14,211 bases of DNA from DASVLX01 sp035552275 (GCA_035552275.1 DASZLR010000294.1:1-14211), one strand, 5' to 3'; shown: positions 5,748-13,820, counted from the stretch's first letter. The notes: a model not told the origin generated them from the sequence alone. Translations and numbers: made by a program.

Positions 5748-7355
5748 ATGCCCTACGTCCTGGGGATCGACGTCGGCACAAGCCACACCAGCGCGGCAGT
5801 GTGCCGGCTGGGCGGGCCGGCGGCGGGCTCGGTGCGGACGGCCCGGCTCGGGTCCCGGTCAAACCCAGGTTCCAACCCAGGTTCCAACGCCGTCGCCTCC
5901 ACGCTCTACCTGCCGGGAGACGGCTCGGTGGTGGTCGGCGACATCGATCCCCGGTTGGCGCTGACCGAGCCGCAGCGGCTGGCGCGCGGGTTCAGCCGGC
6001 GGGTCGGCGACGACGTGCCGTTCGTGGTCGACGGTGTCGCCTACAGCGCCGAGGAGCTCACGGCCGCGCTGATCGTGTGGGTCACCGACCAGTTGGCGGA
6101 GCGCGAGGGCGGCCCCGCCGAGCATGTGGTGGTCACCCATCCGGCGTCCTGGGGGCCGCACCGGCGGGGCGTGCTCCGCGCGGCGCTGCGCCAGGTCGAG
6201 CTCGCCGAGGTCACCCTGCTGCCGGAGCCGATCGCGGTGGGCGAGAGCCACGCCTGGCGCACGGTGGTCGATCCCGGCGATGTGCTGGCCGTCTGTGGTC
6301 TGGGCGGCGACTGGTGTTACGGCGCGGTCGTGCGGCGCACCGACAACGGCGCGTTCGTTCTGCTGGGCCAGGCCGAGGACGGCGAGCCCGGCGGCGGCGA
6401 GCGGATCGACGACGCCGTGCTGGACTGGCTGGCTGCCGAACTCGCCGACCCGCTGGGCCAACTCGACCCGGCCGACCCGCAGACCGCGCTCATCATGGCC
6501 CGGCTGCGGCAGGAGTGCCGGGCGGCCAAGGAACGGCTGTCGGACACCGCCGAGACGACCGTGGACGTGCGGCTGCCGCACGGCGTGTACCAGCCGGCGC
6601 TGACCCGGCCGGCGTTGGACGCGCTGGCCCGGCCGATCCTGGCCGGCAGCGTGGGCACGCTGCTGCGGGCGGTGCGCGCGTCGGGCATGGACGCCGAGCG
6701 GCTCGCAGCCGTGACGCTGGCCGGCGGTCCGGCCCGGATGCCGGTGCTGCGCGAGCTGGTGACCGCGGCGATGCCCGGCCGGATCGCGGTGGACGAGGAC
6801 CCGCAGGCGACGGTGGCGACCGGTGCCGCGCTGGCGGGCTATCGCCGGATGACCGGCGCCGACGTGCCCGCGGCTTCCCGTCCGGCCGGCGCGCTGGTCC
6901 TCGCCGGCGGCCCGCCGAACGGCCGGGGCACAGGGGAGGGCCGGGACAGCCGAGACGGTCGACATGTGGTGCCGGCCGCCCGCGACGGGTCGGTGCAGTT
7001 TCCGACCGAAGTCCTGCAGCGGGTCGCCGCCGAGGAAGATGATCTACCGCCGCCCCGCCCGTCGGTCGACATCGACCCACTGGACCTGCCCCGGCGACGG
7101 AACCTGGGCACCCTGATTCCCGGCGCCCGGCCGGCGGTCATGGGCGGCCTCGCGGTGCTGCTGGCCGCCGCGATCGTGACGGTGACGTTCATTTTCCAGT
7201 CCGGCACCTCCAACCGGGGATCGTCGCTGACCGGCGGAACCGTGCAGGGTGGTTCCTCGGCCGCCACCCAGACGGTCCAGGCCACCCAGCAACCCGAGAC
7301 CGCTGTTACCGACACGAACAGCACTGCCAACCCCGGCACCACCGATCACAACTAG
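5748..7355 (+). CDS. Membrane-anchored Hsp70-like protein, probably degenerate ATPase
   Basis: A 535-residue protein with an Hsp70/actin-type nucleotide-binding domain (about 1-370). A Pro/Arg/Asp-rich linker follows, then one transmembrane helix (about 464-484) and a Ser/Thr/Gln-rich outer tail; there is no substrate-binding domain. The phosphate-1 motif LGIDVGTSHT (5-14) is good, and LAGGPARMP (324-332) matches the adenosine motif. The phosphate-2 motif reads GLGGDWCY (184-191) where Hsp70s have DLGGGTFD, losing the Asp, Thr and second Asp. The FKRR segment with the catalytic Lys appears as FSRR (82-85). Weak or absent ATP hydrolysis is therefore likely. Residues 39-47 carry an NPGS duplication from a 12-bp DNA repeat. 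GAAGGA (5733-5738) is the ribosome site for ATG 5748. It is first in an operon with the LuxR-type regulator 8 bp downstream and may act as its membrane partner or sensor (inference). Confidence 0.85.
   Translation: MPYVLGIDVGTSHTSAAVCRLGGPAAGSVRTARLGSRSNPGSNPGSNAVASTLYLPGDGSVVVGDIDPRLALTEPQRLARGFSRRVGDDVPFVVDGVAYSAEELTAALIVWVTDQLAEREGGPAEHVVVTHPASWGPHRRGVLRAALRQVELAEVTLLPEPIAVGESHAWRTVVDPGDVLAVCGLGGDWCYGAVVRRTDNGAFVLLGQAEDGEPGGGERIDDAVLDWLAAELADPLGQLDPADPQTALIMARLRQECRAAKERLSDTAETTVDVRLPHGVYQPALTRPALDALARPILAGSVGTLLRAVRASGMDAERLAAVTLAGGPARMPVLRELVTAAMPGRIAVDEDPQATVATGAALAGYRRMTGADVPAASRPAGALVLAGGPPNGRGTGEGRDSRDGRHVVPAARDGSVQFPTEVLQRVAAEEDDLPPPRPSVDIDPLDLPRRRNLGTLIPGARPAVMGGLAVLLAAAIVTVTFIFQSGTSNRGSSLTGGTVQGGSSAATQTVQATQQPETAVTDTNSTANPGTTDHN
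5862..5885 (+). repeat. 12-bp tandem repeat in the hsp70-like gene
   Basis: AACCCAGGTTCC occurs twice in exact tandem, followed by AAC of a third unit. It keeps the reading frame and encodes NPGS twice, in the loop just before the strand that carries the TPS-type segment in Hsp70s. The identity of the copies suggests recent slippage. Confidence 0.85.
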
Positions 7356-7363
7356 GACGCCAG

Positions 7364-10066
7364 TTGACCGCCCGCGCAGTGACGCCCGCCAAACCGATCT
7401 TCGACCCGTCCACCCGCGAGCTGCTGGACACAGTCGCCGCTGACCCGTTCCTGCCGACCGCCGTGGCCATCGTGGCGCCCGGCGGCTATGGCAAGAGCCT
7501 GCTGCTGCGCGAGCTGAGCGAGACCTACCGGCGCGCCGGCGTGCCGGTGGCCGGGATCGCGGACCTGCCAGCCGAGTCGATGGGCACCGAGTCGATCGAC
7601 TCGGCTGGGACCGGCGCGCCGCACCAGCACCCGCAGCGCCCGGACGCGCTGGCCGACGTGCTCGCCGATTCCGTGCTGGTGGTGGACGACGCCCACCAGC
7701 TCGCCGAACCGCGGCTGCGTCAGGTGTGCGCGGTGGCGCGGTCGCCGCGATCCCGGGTGATCGTGGCGTACCGGCCGTGGCCGACCAGCCCGGCGCTGAC
7801 CGACCTCGCCGAACTGCTCGGCCGGTCCCGGCCGCCGCTGCGGCCCGGCCGGTTCGACCCGGCCCAGATCCGGTCGTTGATCTCGGCTTCGACGCGGGTG
7901 GCGGCGCACCCGGCGCTGGTGGATTTCCTGCACACCCAGACCGGCGGGGTGCCCCGGTTCGTCGCCCGGTTGGCCGCCCTGGTGGAGCTGCCGGCGGGCG
8001 CGGGCGACCAGGCCGCGATCCAGCTGCCGCGCGCCGCCATCGAACGGTTCCGGCCCGATCTGGAGGCGCTGGACCCCGACCTGCACCGGTTCCTGCTCGC
8101 CCTGGAAGCCGGCGTCGGCCCGCACACCGACCTGCTCGGCCCGCTGCTGGAGCGGGACGGCGCGGCGATCGGCGAGCTGATGGCCGCCGCCCGCGCGACT
8201 GGACTGGTCGGCGAGGACGGCACGCTACTGCCGATCGGCCGCCGGGCGATCGCGGCGCTGCTGCCCGCCGAGCGCCGGATCGACGTCCGGCAGCGGCTGG
8301 CGGAGCTGCAGCTGGAGCGGGGCGGGCCGGTGCTCGGGCTGGCCCGTTCGCTGCTCGGCGCGGGCATCGGCGGCACCAGGATGGCGACGATCTTCCGGGC
8401 GGCGGCCCGGGAGGCGCTGGCGGCCGAGCCGGCGCAGGCCGCCGAGTTGTTCGCCGCTGCCGTGCAGGCCGGCGCCCCGCTGCCGACGGTGGCGGCCGGC
8501 TGGTCGCACGCGGCCGCGCTGGCCGGCGACCTGGACACCGCGCTGCGGTTGGCCGACCAGGTGATCGGCTCGGAGGACACGGCGGTTCGCGGCGACGCCG
8601 CGCAGGTGGCCGCGGCCGCGCTGGCGCATCGCGGCCAGCTCAACCGCAGCGCCGAACTGTTCCGCTGGTCCGGCACCGGCCCGTCGAGCGCGTTCGCGGT
8701 GGTCGGCATGATCGGCACCGGTCATCTCGGCGACGCCGACCGGTTGATGGAGACCCACACCGGCGGGGGACCGCCCACGCTGCTGTCCGGCGCGGCCGCG
8801 TTGACGGCCGCCGGCGTGCGGGACTCGGTGATCGGGTCGACGACCACCGCACTGTCCAAATTGGTCCGCGCCTCGGCGCTGCTGGAGCCCACCGGTCGCG
8901 GCGTGCTGCTGCCGGACAGCCCGGCCGCCCTGGCCGCGCTGATCGCGATGCACTGCGGCGAGCTGACCATCGCCGAATCGGTGCTGACCCGGGCGATCGC
9001 GGCGCAGACCGGCGGCCGGCTGATGGCCGCGCGGCACCGGCTGTTGCAGGCGTGGATCTGCATGGTGCGCGGCAAGACGTCGATGGCCCGCGAGTTCCTG
9101 GCCGGGGCGAAGACCGGTGACCGGACGGCCGATCGTGCGGCGGACCGGAACGGCGCCCGCGGTCTGGAGCCCCGTGGCCTGGAACCGCGCGACGAGTTGT
9201 TCGCCATCGCGATCGAGGTCGGGCTGGCCCGCCGCAACAGCGATCTGCCGGCGCTGCGACAGACCTGGGGCCATGCCAGCGAAGCGGTGATGCGGCACCC
9301 GGTGGACCTGTTCACCCTGCTGCCGCTGGGCGAGTTCGCGGTCGCCGCCGCCCGGCTTCGCGACCAGGGCCGGTTGGCCCCGCATCTGGCCGAAGCCCGC
9401 GCGCTGCTGCACGAGTTGGGCGACCCGCCGCTGTGGTCGACGCCGCTGCACTGGAGCGGGCTGCACGCGGCGCTGATCGCCGAGCAGTATCCGGTCGCCG
9501 AGGAGCACGCCGCCGCGCTGACCGCCAACGCCGGGGCCGGCCGGTACTGCGCGGTGCTGGCGGCGGCGGCCGAGTGCTGGCTGGCGGTGGTCACCGGCAA
9601 GGTGGACCCGGCCAAGGTCGAGCCGGCGGCGCGCGGCCTGCAGGCGATCGGACTGTGGTGGGACGGCGCTCGGCTGGCCGGACAGGCGGCGATCCGCACG
9701 CCGGACCGGAAGGCGATGGTGCGGCTGCTGGAGTGCGCGCGGTTGTTGCAGGGCCGGCCGGCCCGCCCGGCGACTTCCGCGGCCGGTGCCGCCGGCTCCG
9801 CGATGCCGCCGGGCAGCGTGGCGGCGACCAGCCGGGCCGAGGCGACGTCGGCCACCATGGGCACCAGCAGACTGTCCGAACGGGAGCGTGAGGTCGCCAG
9901 CCTGGTGCTCGCCGGCCTGACCTACAAGCAGATCGGCGACCGGCTGTTCATCTCGGCGAAGACCGTGGAGCACCACATGGCGCGGATGCGCCAGCGGCTG
10001 GGCGCCACCAGCCGCAGCGACCTGCTGGCCCAGCTGCGGGCGCTCACCACGAACGACCATGTCTAG
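7364..10066 (+). CDS. LuxR-type ATP-binding (LAL/MalT-like) regulator, IniR-like
   Basis: A 900-residue regulator. An N-terminal ATPase has Walker A APGGYGKS (38-45) and Walker B VLVVDDAHQ (104-112). A long Ala/Leu-rich helical-repeat sensor region follows. The C-terminal LuxR helix-turn-helix (about 837-895: LSERE..., recognition helix around SAKTVEHHM) completes the MalT architecture. Such proteins multimerise on DNA when both inducer and ATP are bound. The TTG start at 7364 has AGGA six bases before it and is 8 bp from the hsp70-like stop; GTG at 7379 is an alternative five codons on. Mycobacteria encode a comparable large regulator, IniR, next to iniBAC, so the location supports control of the divergent iniB-iniA-iniC genes. 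A GLEPR duplication (9161-9190) and an ESMGTESID insert between the Walker motifs look like local repeats. The inducer cannot be read from the sequence. Confidence 0.87.
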   Translation: MTARAVTPAKPIFDPSTRELLDTVAADPFLPTAVAIVAPGGYGKSLLLRELSETYRRAGVPVAGIADLPAESMGTESIDSAGTGAPHQHPQRPDALADVLADSVLVVDDAHQLAEPRLRQVCAVARSPRSRVIVAYRPWPTSPALTDLAELLGRSRPPLRPGRFDPAQIRSLISASTRVAAHPALVDFLHTQTGGVPRFVARLAALVELPAGAGDQAAIQLPRAAIERFRPDLEALDPDLHRFLLALEAGVGPHTDLLGPLLERDGAAIGELMAAARATGLVGEDGTLLPIGRRAIAALLPAERRIDVRQRLAELQLERGGPVLGLARSLLGAGIGGTRMATIFRAAAREALAAEPAQAAELFAAAVQAGAPLPTVAAGWSHAAALAGDLDTALRLADQVIGSEDTAVRGDAAQVAAAALAHRGQLNRSAELFRWSGTGPSSAFAVVGMIGTGHLGDADRLMETHTGGGPPTLLSGAAALTAAGVRDSVIGSTTTALSKLVRASALLEPTGRGVLLPDSPAALAALIAMHCGELTIAESVLTRAIAAQTGGRLMAARHRLLQAWICMVRGKTSMAREFLAGAKTGDRTADRAADRNGARGLEPRGLEPRDELFAIAIEVGLARRNSDLPALRQTWGHASEAVMRHPVDLFTLLPLGEFAVAAARLRDQGRLAPHLAEARALLHELGDPPLWSTPLHWSGLHAALIAEQYPVAEEHAAALTANAGAGRYCAVLAAAAECWLAVVTGKVDPAKVEPAARGLQAIGLWWDGARLAGQAAIRTPDRKAMVRLLECARLLQGRPARPATSAAGAAGSAMPPGSVAATSRAEATSATMGTSRLSEREREVASLVLAGLTYKQIGDRLFISAKTVEHHMARMRQRLGATSRSDLLAQLRALTTNDHV
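7568..7608 (+). repeat. Nested palindromes within the LuxR-type gene
   Basis: Perfect 13-bp arms CCAGCCGAGTCGA (7568-7580) and TCGACTCGGCTGG (7596-7608) flank 15 bases, and within them CCGAGTCGATCGACTCGG (7587-7604) is a perfect 18-bp palindrome. CGAGTCGA also forms a direct repeat, giving ES-MGT-ES in the protein between the Walker A and B motifs. Confidence 0.75.
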
Positions 10067-10068
10067 CC

Positions 10069-10109
10069 CTGTCCGTCGCCGCATCTTCGCTGTCTGTCGC
10101 CGCATATCG
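10069..10109. repeat. Imperfect 20/21-bp tandem repeat
   Basis: CTGTCCGTCGCCGCATCTTCG (10069-10089) is followed by CTGTCTGTCGCCGCATATCG (10090-10109), nearly identical units starting just after the regulator's stop codon. The two following bases begin a third copy. Function unknown. Confidence 0.7.
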
Positions 10110-10155
10110 CTGCCCAGCGCGATCTCACCGCCATAGCACGATTCTTGGATCGACG

Positions 10156-10179
10156 TCCCGGGCCATCCACAGCCCGGGA
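10156..10179. terminator. Hairpin between converging genes
   Basis: TCCCGGGC (10156-10163) and GCCCGGGA (10172-10179) form a perfect 8-bp stem with an 8-nt loop between the LuxR-type gene and smpB, which converge. No T run follows on either strand. The 10067-10275 gap holds otherwise only the tandem repeat and a second hairpin. Confidence 0.4.
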
Positions 10180-10239
10180 TGTCTGTCCACAGTGCTCAAT
10201 ATTCCCGCGCGCGCCCCTGACCAGCGCCGATAGGCTGGA

Positions 10240-10259
10240 TCTCGGGGGGCGCCCCGAGA
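10240..10259. terminator. GC-rich hairpin after smpB
   Basis: TCTCGGGG (10240-10247) pairs with CCCCGAGA (10252-10259) across four bases, 16 bp past the smpB stop. It is a likely 3' end for the prfB-ftsE-ftsX-smpB side. It lacks a T run, as many actinobacterial terminators do. Confidence 0.45.
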
Positions 10260-10275
10260 GCTCGGTGGCGGAAAT

Positions 10276-10752
10276 TTAGTAGCGGCCCTTGAGTGCGCGG
10301 CCGGCGGCGCGGGAGATTTCCCGTTCGGCGTCCCGTTTGGCCAGTGTCTGGCGCTTGTCGTAGGCCTTCTTGCCGCGCGCCAGCCCGATCTCGACCTTGA
10401 CCTTGCCGTCCTTGAAGTACATCGACAGCGGCACCAGCGACAGGCCGCTCTCCTTCGTCTTGCCGATCAGCCGAAGGATCTCGCCCTTGTGCAGCAACAG
10501 TTTCCGGTTGCGCCGCGGCTCGTGGTTGGTCCAGGTGCCCTGCACGTACTCGGCGATGTGCACGCCGCGCAGCCACACCTCGCCGTCGTCCACCGTGGCG
10601 AACGCGTCCACCAGCGACGCGCGGCCCAGCCGCAGGCTCTTCACCTCGGTGCCGACCAGCGCCACCCCGGCCTCATAGGTGTCCAGGATGGCGTAGTCGT
10701 GCCTCGCCTTGCGATTGGTGGCGATGACCTTGCGGCCTTGTTCCCTGGGCAT
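10276..10752 (-). CDS. smpB: SsrA-binding protein SmpB
   Basis: 158 residues, the usual SmpB length. SmpB binds tmRNA and brings it to stalled ribosomes for trans-translation. Family landmarks include the early RKARHDYAILDTYEAG segment, ALVGTEVKSLRLGRASL, the KGEILRLIGKTKESG stretch, and the basic C-terminal tail (ARGKKAYDKRQTLAKRDAEREI) that enters the decoding centre. The ATG at 10752 fits the family N-terminus; the open frame continues upstream into ftsX-antisense shadow and is not used. No strong Shine-Dalgarno is present. It follows ftsX after 56 bp, the conserved actinobacterial order. No tmRNA gene is seen downstream in the window. Confidence 0.97.
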   Translation of the reverse strand: MPREQGRKVIATNRKARHDYAILDTYEAGVALVGTEVKSLRLGRASLVDAFATVDDGEVWLRGVHIAEYVQGTWTNHEPRRNRKLLLHKGEILRLIGKTKESGLSLVPLSMYFKDGKVKVEIGLARGKKAYDKRQTLAKRDAEREISRAAGRALKGRY

Positions 10753-10808
10753 ACCAACTACTTTACGTGACAGGGGCTGGTGATGGCGGCGAGTAAAGCC
10801 GCGCGTGA

Positions 10809-11711
10809 TCAGAGCCGCACGTACATCCGCAGCGTCACGTAGCCGGTCAGCGCCGAGATGCCGATCGCGGTGATCAGCAGCCACGGCGACACGATGCCCA
10901 CGTCGGCGAGCTGGATCTGCGGTATGACGCCGGATGAGGTCAGCGGCGCGAGCGCGCTGTCCAGGAAGGTCAGTTTCGCCGCGATCAGGCCGAGGATCGA
11001 CAGCACCGCGCCGACAATGCCGGCGACCACCGCCTCCAGCAGAAAGGGAAGCTGGGTGTACCACCGGGTCGCGCCGACCAACCGCATGATGCCGACTTCG
11101 TTTCGTCGGGTGAACGCGGACACCTGGATGGTGTTGGAGATCAGCAGCAGTGCCGCCAACGCCTGGATGACCGCGATGACGAAGGTCGCGTTGCGCACGC
11201 CGTTCAGCACGTTGATCAGCTTCTGCAGGAACACGCCCTCGTTGTTGACGTCCTTGACGCCCAGCTTTCCGGTGAACTCCTGCACGATCACGTCCGACCG
11301 GCTCGGATCGTCCATTTCCACGTGCAGCGACGCCGGCAGCGCCCCGGGCCGGCCCAGCTCGATCATCTGTGGCATGGCCGCGAACATCTGCCGGTACCGC
11401 GTGTAGGCCGCGCCCTGGCTTTCGAACTGCACGTCCTTGACGCCCGGCGTGTTGACCAGTTGCTGGCGCAGCCCGGCGCAGATCGCCCCGCCGCAGTTGG
11501 GGTCGTTGGAGCTGACGTCGGCGGTGAGGTCGACCGACACCTGGAGCTTGGACAGGTAGATGTCCTGCATCTTGCCGATCGTGCGGACGACCAGCAGACC
11601 CCCGCCGAGCAGACCGAGCGAGATGGCCGTGGTGAGGATCATCGCCACCGTCATCGTGACGTTCCGCCGGAGTCCGGTCAGGACTTCGCTGAAGACGAAA
11701 CTGGCGCGCAT
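10809..11711 (-). CDS. ftsX: Cell division ABC transporter permease FtsX
   Basis: 300 residues with the FtsX plan. There is a cytoplasmic start, TM1 (about 18-42), a large extracellular domain (about 45-172), then TM2 (175-193), TM3 (221-246) and TM4 (273-295). The conserved cytoplasmic loop RRNEVGIMRLVGATRWY (202-218) couples to FtsE. The extracellular domain carries two Cys five apart (73 and 78), which could form a disulfide. FtsEX does not transport a solute; ATP hydrolysis by FtsE is passed through FtsX to activate peptidoglycan hydrolases (RipC in mycobacteria) at division and growth sites. ATG 11711 is preceded by AAGGA nine bases upstream. It lies 86 bp downstream of ftsE. Confidence 0.96.
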   Translation of the reverse strand: MRASFVFSEVLTGLRRNVTMTVAMILTTAISLGLLGGGLLVVRTIGKMQDIYLSKLQVSVDLTADVSSNDPNCGGAICAGLRQQLVNTPGVKDVQFESQGAAYTRYRQMFAAMPQMIELGRPGALPASLHVEMDDPSRSDVIVQEFTGKLGVKDVNNEGVFLQKLINVLNGVRNATFVIAVIQALAALLLISNTIQVSAFTRRNEVGIMRLVGATRWYTQLPFLLEAVVAGIVGAVLSILGLIAAKLTFLDSALAPLTSSGVIPQIQLADVGIVSPWLLITAIGISALTGYVTLRMYVRL

Positions 11712-11797
11712 CGAGGGGATTCCTTGCGATCGGGTGGGTGGAGAACGAGGTCTATCGGTCTACCGGGGACTTCAGCCGACCGGTGGAGCTCGGGCGG

Positions 11798-12487
11798 TCA
11801 GCGGCCGACACCGTAGACCCCCCGCTTGTCGTCCCGGACGACCTTGCCGAGGCTGAGCTCGACCACCCGGCGGCGCATCGAGTCCACGATGGAGTGATCG
11901 TGGGTGGCCATCAGCACCGTGGTGCCGGTCCGGTTGATCCGCTCCAGCAGCAGCATGATGTCCTGGCTGGTGTCCGGGTCGAGGTTTCCGGTGGGCTCGT
12001 CGGCGATCAGCACCAGGGGGCGGTTGACGAACGCCCGGGCGATCGCGACGCGCTGCTGCTCGCCGCCGGAGAGCTCGTGCGGCATGCGATTCGCCTTGCC
12101 GTCCAGGCCGACCAGTTGCAGCACCTCGGGCACGACCTTGCGGATCGTGTGGTGCGGCTTTCCGATCACTTCCAGCGCGAAGGCGACATTTTCCGCGACG
12201 GTCTTGTTGGCCAGCAACCGGAAGTCCTGGAAGACGCAGCCGATCGACTGGCGCAGCCGGGGGATCCGGCGGCGGGCCATCTTCGCCACATCGAAGTTCG
12301 AGACGTAGACCCGGCCCTTCGACGGAACGTCCTCGCGGAGCAGCAGCCGCAGGAAAGTGGATTTTCCGGAGCCGGAGGGACCGATGAGGAACACGAACTC
12401 GCCTCGGTCCACATCGACGGAGATGTTGTCCAACGCGGGCCGGGTTGAGGTCTTGTAGACCTTGGTCACGTGTTCGAGCCGAATCAC
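11798..12487 (-). CDS. ftsE: Cell division ATP-binding protein FtsE
   Basis: An ABC ATPase of 229 residues from GTG 12487, the same length as FtsE of M. tuberculosis as I recall it. The motifs are Walker A GPSGSGKST (36-44), Q-loop Gln (87) in CVFQDFRLL, signature LSGGEQQ (139-145), Walker B LVLIADE (158-164) and the switch His in ATHDH (196). It powers FtsX. The frame stays open to 12601, but those 38 residues (with an ATG at 12559) have no family match or ribosome site, so the start at VIRLEHVTKVY is preferred. The Shine-Dalgarno of GTG 12487 is also weak. A 172-bp gap separates it from prfB and could hold its own promoter; no clear one stands out. Confidence 0.95.
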   Translation of the reverse strand: MIRLEHVTKVYKTSTRPALDNISVDVDRGEFVFLIGPSGSGKSTFLRLLLREDVPSKGRVYVSNFDVAKMARRRIPRLRQSIGCVFQDFRLLANKTVAENVAFALEVIGKPHHTIRKVVPEVLQLVGLDGKANRMPHELSGGEQQRVAIARAFVNRPLVLIADEPTGNLDPDTSQDIMLLLERINRTGTTVLMATHDHSIVDSMRRRVVELSLGKVVRDDKRGVYGVGR

Positions 12488-12659
12488 GAGCGGCGAGTCT
12501 ACCGGTGCGACCTGTGAAGTCCCGGTCTCCCCCCGGCTTTGAATCGCCACCGGTGTCATCAAGTCGTGCGCGGATCGGTACTTAATCGTGACCGAGACCA
12601 AAACGGGCCCCGACGGTCGCTCACGGTAAGTCGTGTTCCACGTTCAGTAACCTGATCGG

Positions 12660-13763
12660 TCAGTTCTGGTGCTGCCGGCGCCAACGGATGCCCGCTTCCA
12701 GGAATCCGTCGATGTCGCCGTCGAGCACGGTGCCCGGGTTGCCCACCTCGTGGTCGGTCCGGAGATCCTTGACCATCTGGTAGGGGTGCAGGACGTAGGA
12801 GCGCATCTGGTTGCCCCAGCTCGATCCGCCGTCGCCGCGCAGCGCGTCCATTTTGGCCTTGTCCTCCTGGCGCTGCCGTTCCAGCAGTTTCGCCTGGAGC
12901 ACCGCCATCGCGCTGGCCTTGTTCTGCAACTGACTGCGCTCGTTCTGGCAGGAGACCACGATCCCGGTGGGCAGGTGGGTGATCCGCACCGCCGAGTCGG
13001 TGGTGTTCACCCCCTGCCCGCCGGGACCGGACGAGCGGTACACGTCGACGCGCAGTTCCTTCTCGTCGATGTCCACGTGGTCCTGCTGCTCGACCACCGG
13101 GATGACCTCGACCCCGGCGAAGGACGTCTGCCGCCGGCCCTGGTTGTCGTACGGCGAGATCCGCACCATCCGGTGCGTGCCCTGCTCCACGGACAGCGTC
13201 CCGTACGCGTAGGGCGCGATCACCTTGAAGGTGGCCGACTTGATGCCGGCCTCCTCCGCATAGGACACCTCGTAGACCTCGGTGCGGTAGTCGTGTCGCT
13301 CCGCCCACCGCAGGTACATCCGCATCAGCGTCTCGGCGAAGTCGGCGGCGTCCACCCCGCCGGCCTCGGCCCGCACGGTGACCAGCGCGTCCCGCTCGTC
13401 GTACTCGCCGGACAGCAGCGTGCGCACTTCCATGGACTCGATGTCCTTGCGCAGCTTGGCCCGCTCGGTCTCCGCTTCGGCCAGGCTGGCCGGGTCGTCC
13501 TCGTCCTCGGCCAGCTCGTAGAGCACCGTGAGGTCGTCCAGCCGCTGCCGCAGATCGCTGACCCGACGCAGGTCGGCCTGCTTGTGCGAGAGCTGACTCG
13601 TCACCTTCTGGGCGTGCTCCGAGTCGTCCCAGAGGTCTGGCCGCGCCGACTCCTCTTCCAACTCGGCCACCTGAGCGCGCAGCGCCGCCAAGTCCATCAC
13701 CGCCTCGATTCCGGCGAGGGTGGATGACAGTTCTTTGAGGTCGGCCGCGACGTCCGGGTTCAC
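12660..13763 (-). CDS. prfB: Peptide chain release factor 2
   Basis: 367 residues, a class I release factor that reads UGA/UAA and hydrolyses peptidyl-tRNA. There is an N-terminal helical domain (1-~115), then the decoding core, then the catalytic GGQ (248-250) in SSGPGGQGVNTTDSAVR. The codon-recognition motif is SPY (203-205, in RISPYDNQGRRQTSF) where RF2 normally has SPF; the codon TAC was checked in the DNA. No internal UGA frameshift site is present: the frame is continuous, as usual in high-GC actinobacteria, so the enteric autoregulation is absent. GTG 13763 (MNPDV...) fits the family start; the Shine-Dalgarno is poor. It leads the prfB-ftsE-ftsX-smpB series and is 57 bp from the PadR gene. 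Confidence 0.97.
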   Translation of the reverse strand: MNPDVAADLKELSSTLAGIEAVMDLAALRAQVAELEEESARPDLWDDSEHAQKVTSQLSHKQADLRRVSDLRQRLDDLTVLYELAEDEDDPASLAEAETERAKLRKDIESMEVRTLLSGEYDERDALVTVRAEAGGVDAADFAETLMRMYLRWAERHDYRTEVYEVSYAEEAGIKSATFKVIAPYAYGTLSVEQGTHRMVRISPYDNQGRRQTSFAGVEVIPVVEQQDHVDIDEKELRVDVYRSSGPGGQGVNTTDSAVRITHLPTGIVVSCQNERSQLQNKASAMAVLQAKLLERQRQEDKAKMDALRGDGGSSWGNQMRSYVLHPYQMVKDLRTDHEVGNPGTVLDGDIDGFLEAGIRWRRQHQN

Positions 13764-13820
13764 GGCCGTGAAGGTTACTTGACGTCGGGTTTGCGCGCGT
13801 GAGTGAGCTTCGCGTGGTGG

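Noticed and set aside
10163..10191. DnaA boxes (CCATCCACA and CTGTCCACA)
   Set aside because: They differ from TTGTCCACA/TTATCCACA by one or two bases, only two are present, and the context is between ordinary converging genes.
10067..10275. tmRNA gene (ssrA) beside smpB
   Set aside because: No GGGGCTGA-type 5' end, no tag-like ORF and no tRNA-like 3' end is visible in the gap.
10753..11064. Upstream extension of smpB
   Set aside because: It runs through the end of ftsX in another frame; the family N-terminus begins at 10752.
12488..12601. N-terminal extension of ftsE
   Set aside because: The 38 extra residues match nothing in FtsE, and no ribosome site precedes the upstream ATG at 12559.
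13690..13763. Programmed frameshift in prfB
   Set aside because: The frame is continuous from the start with no early in-frame UGA.
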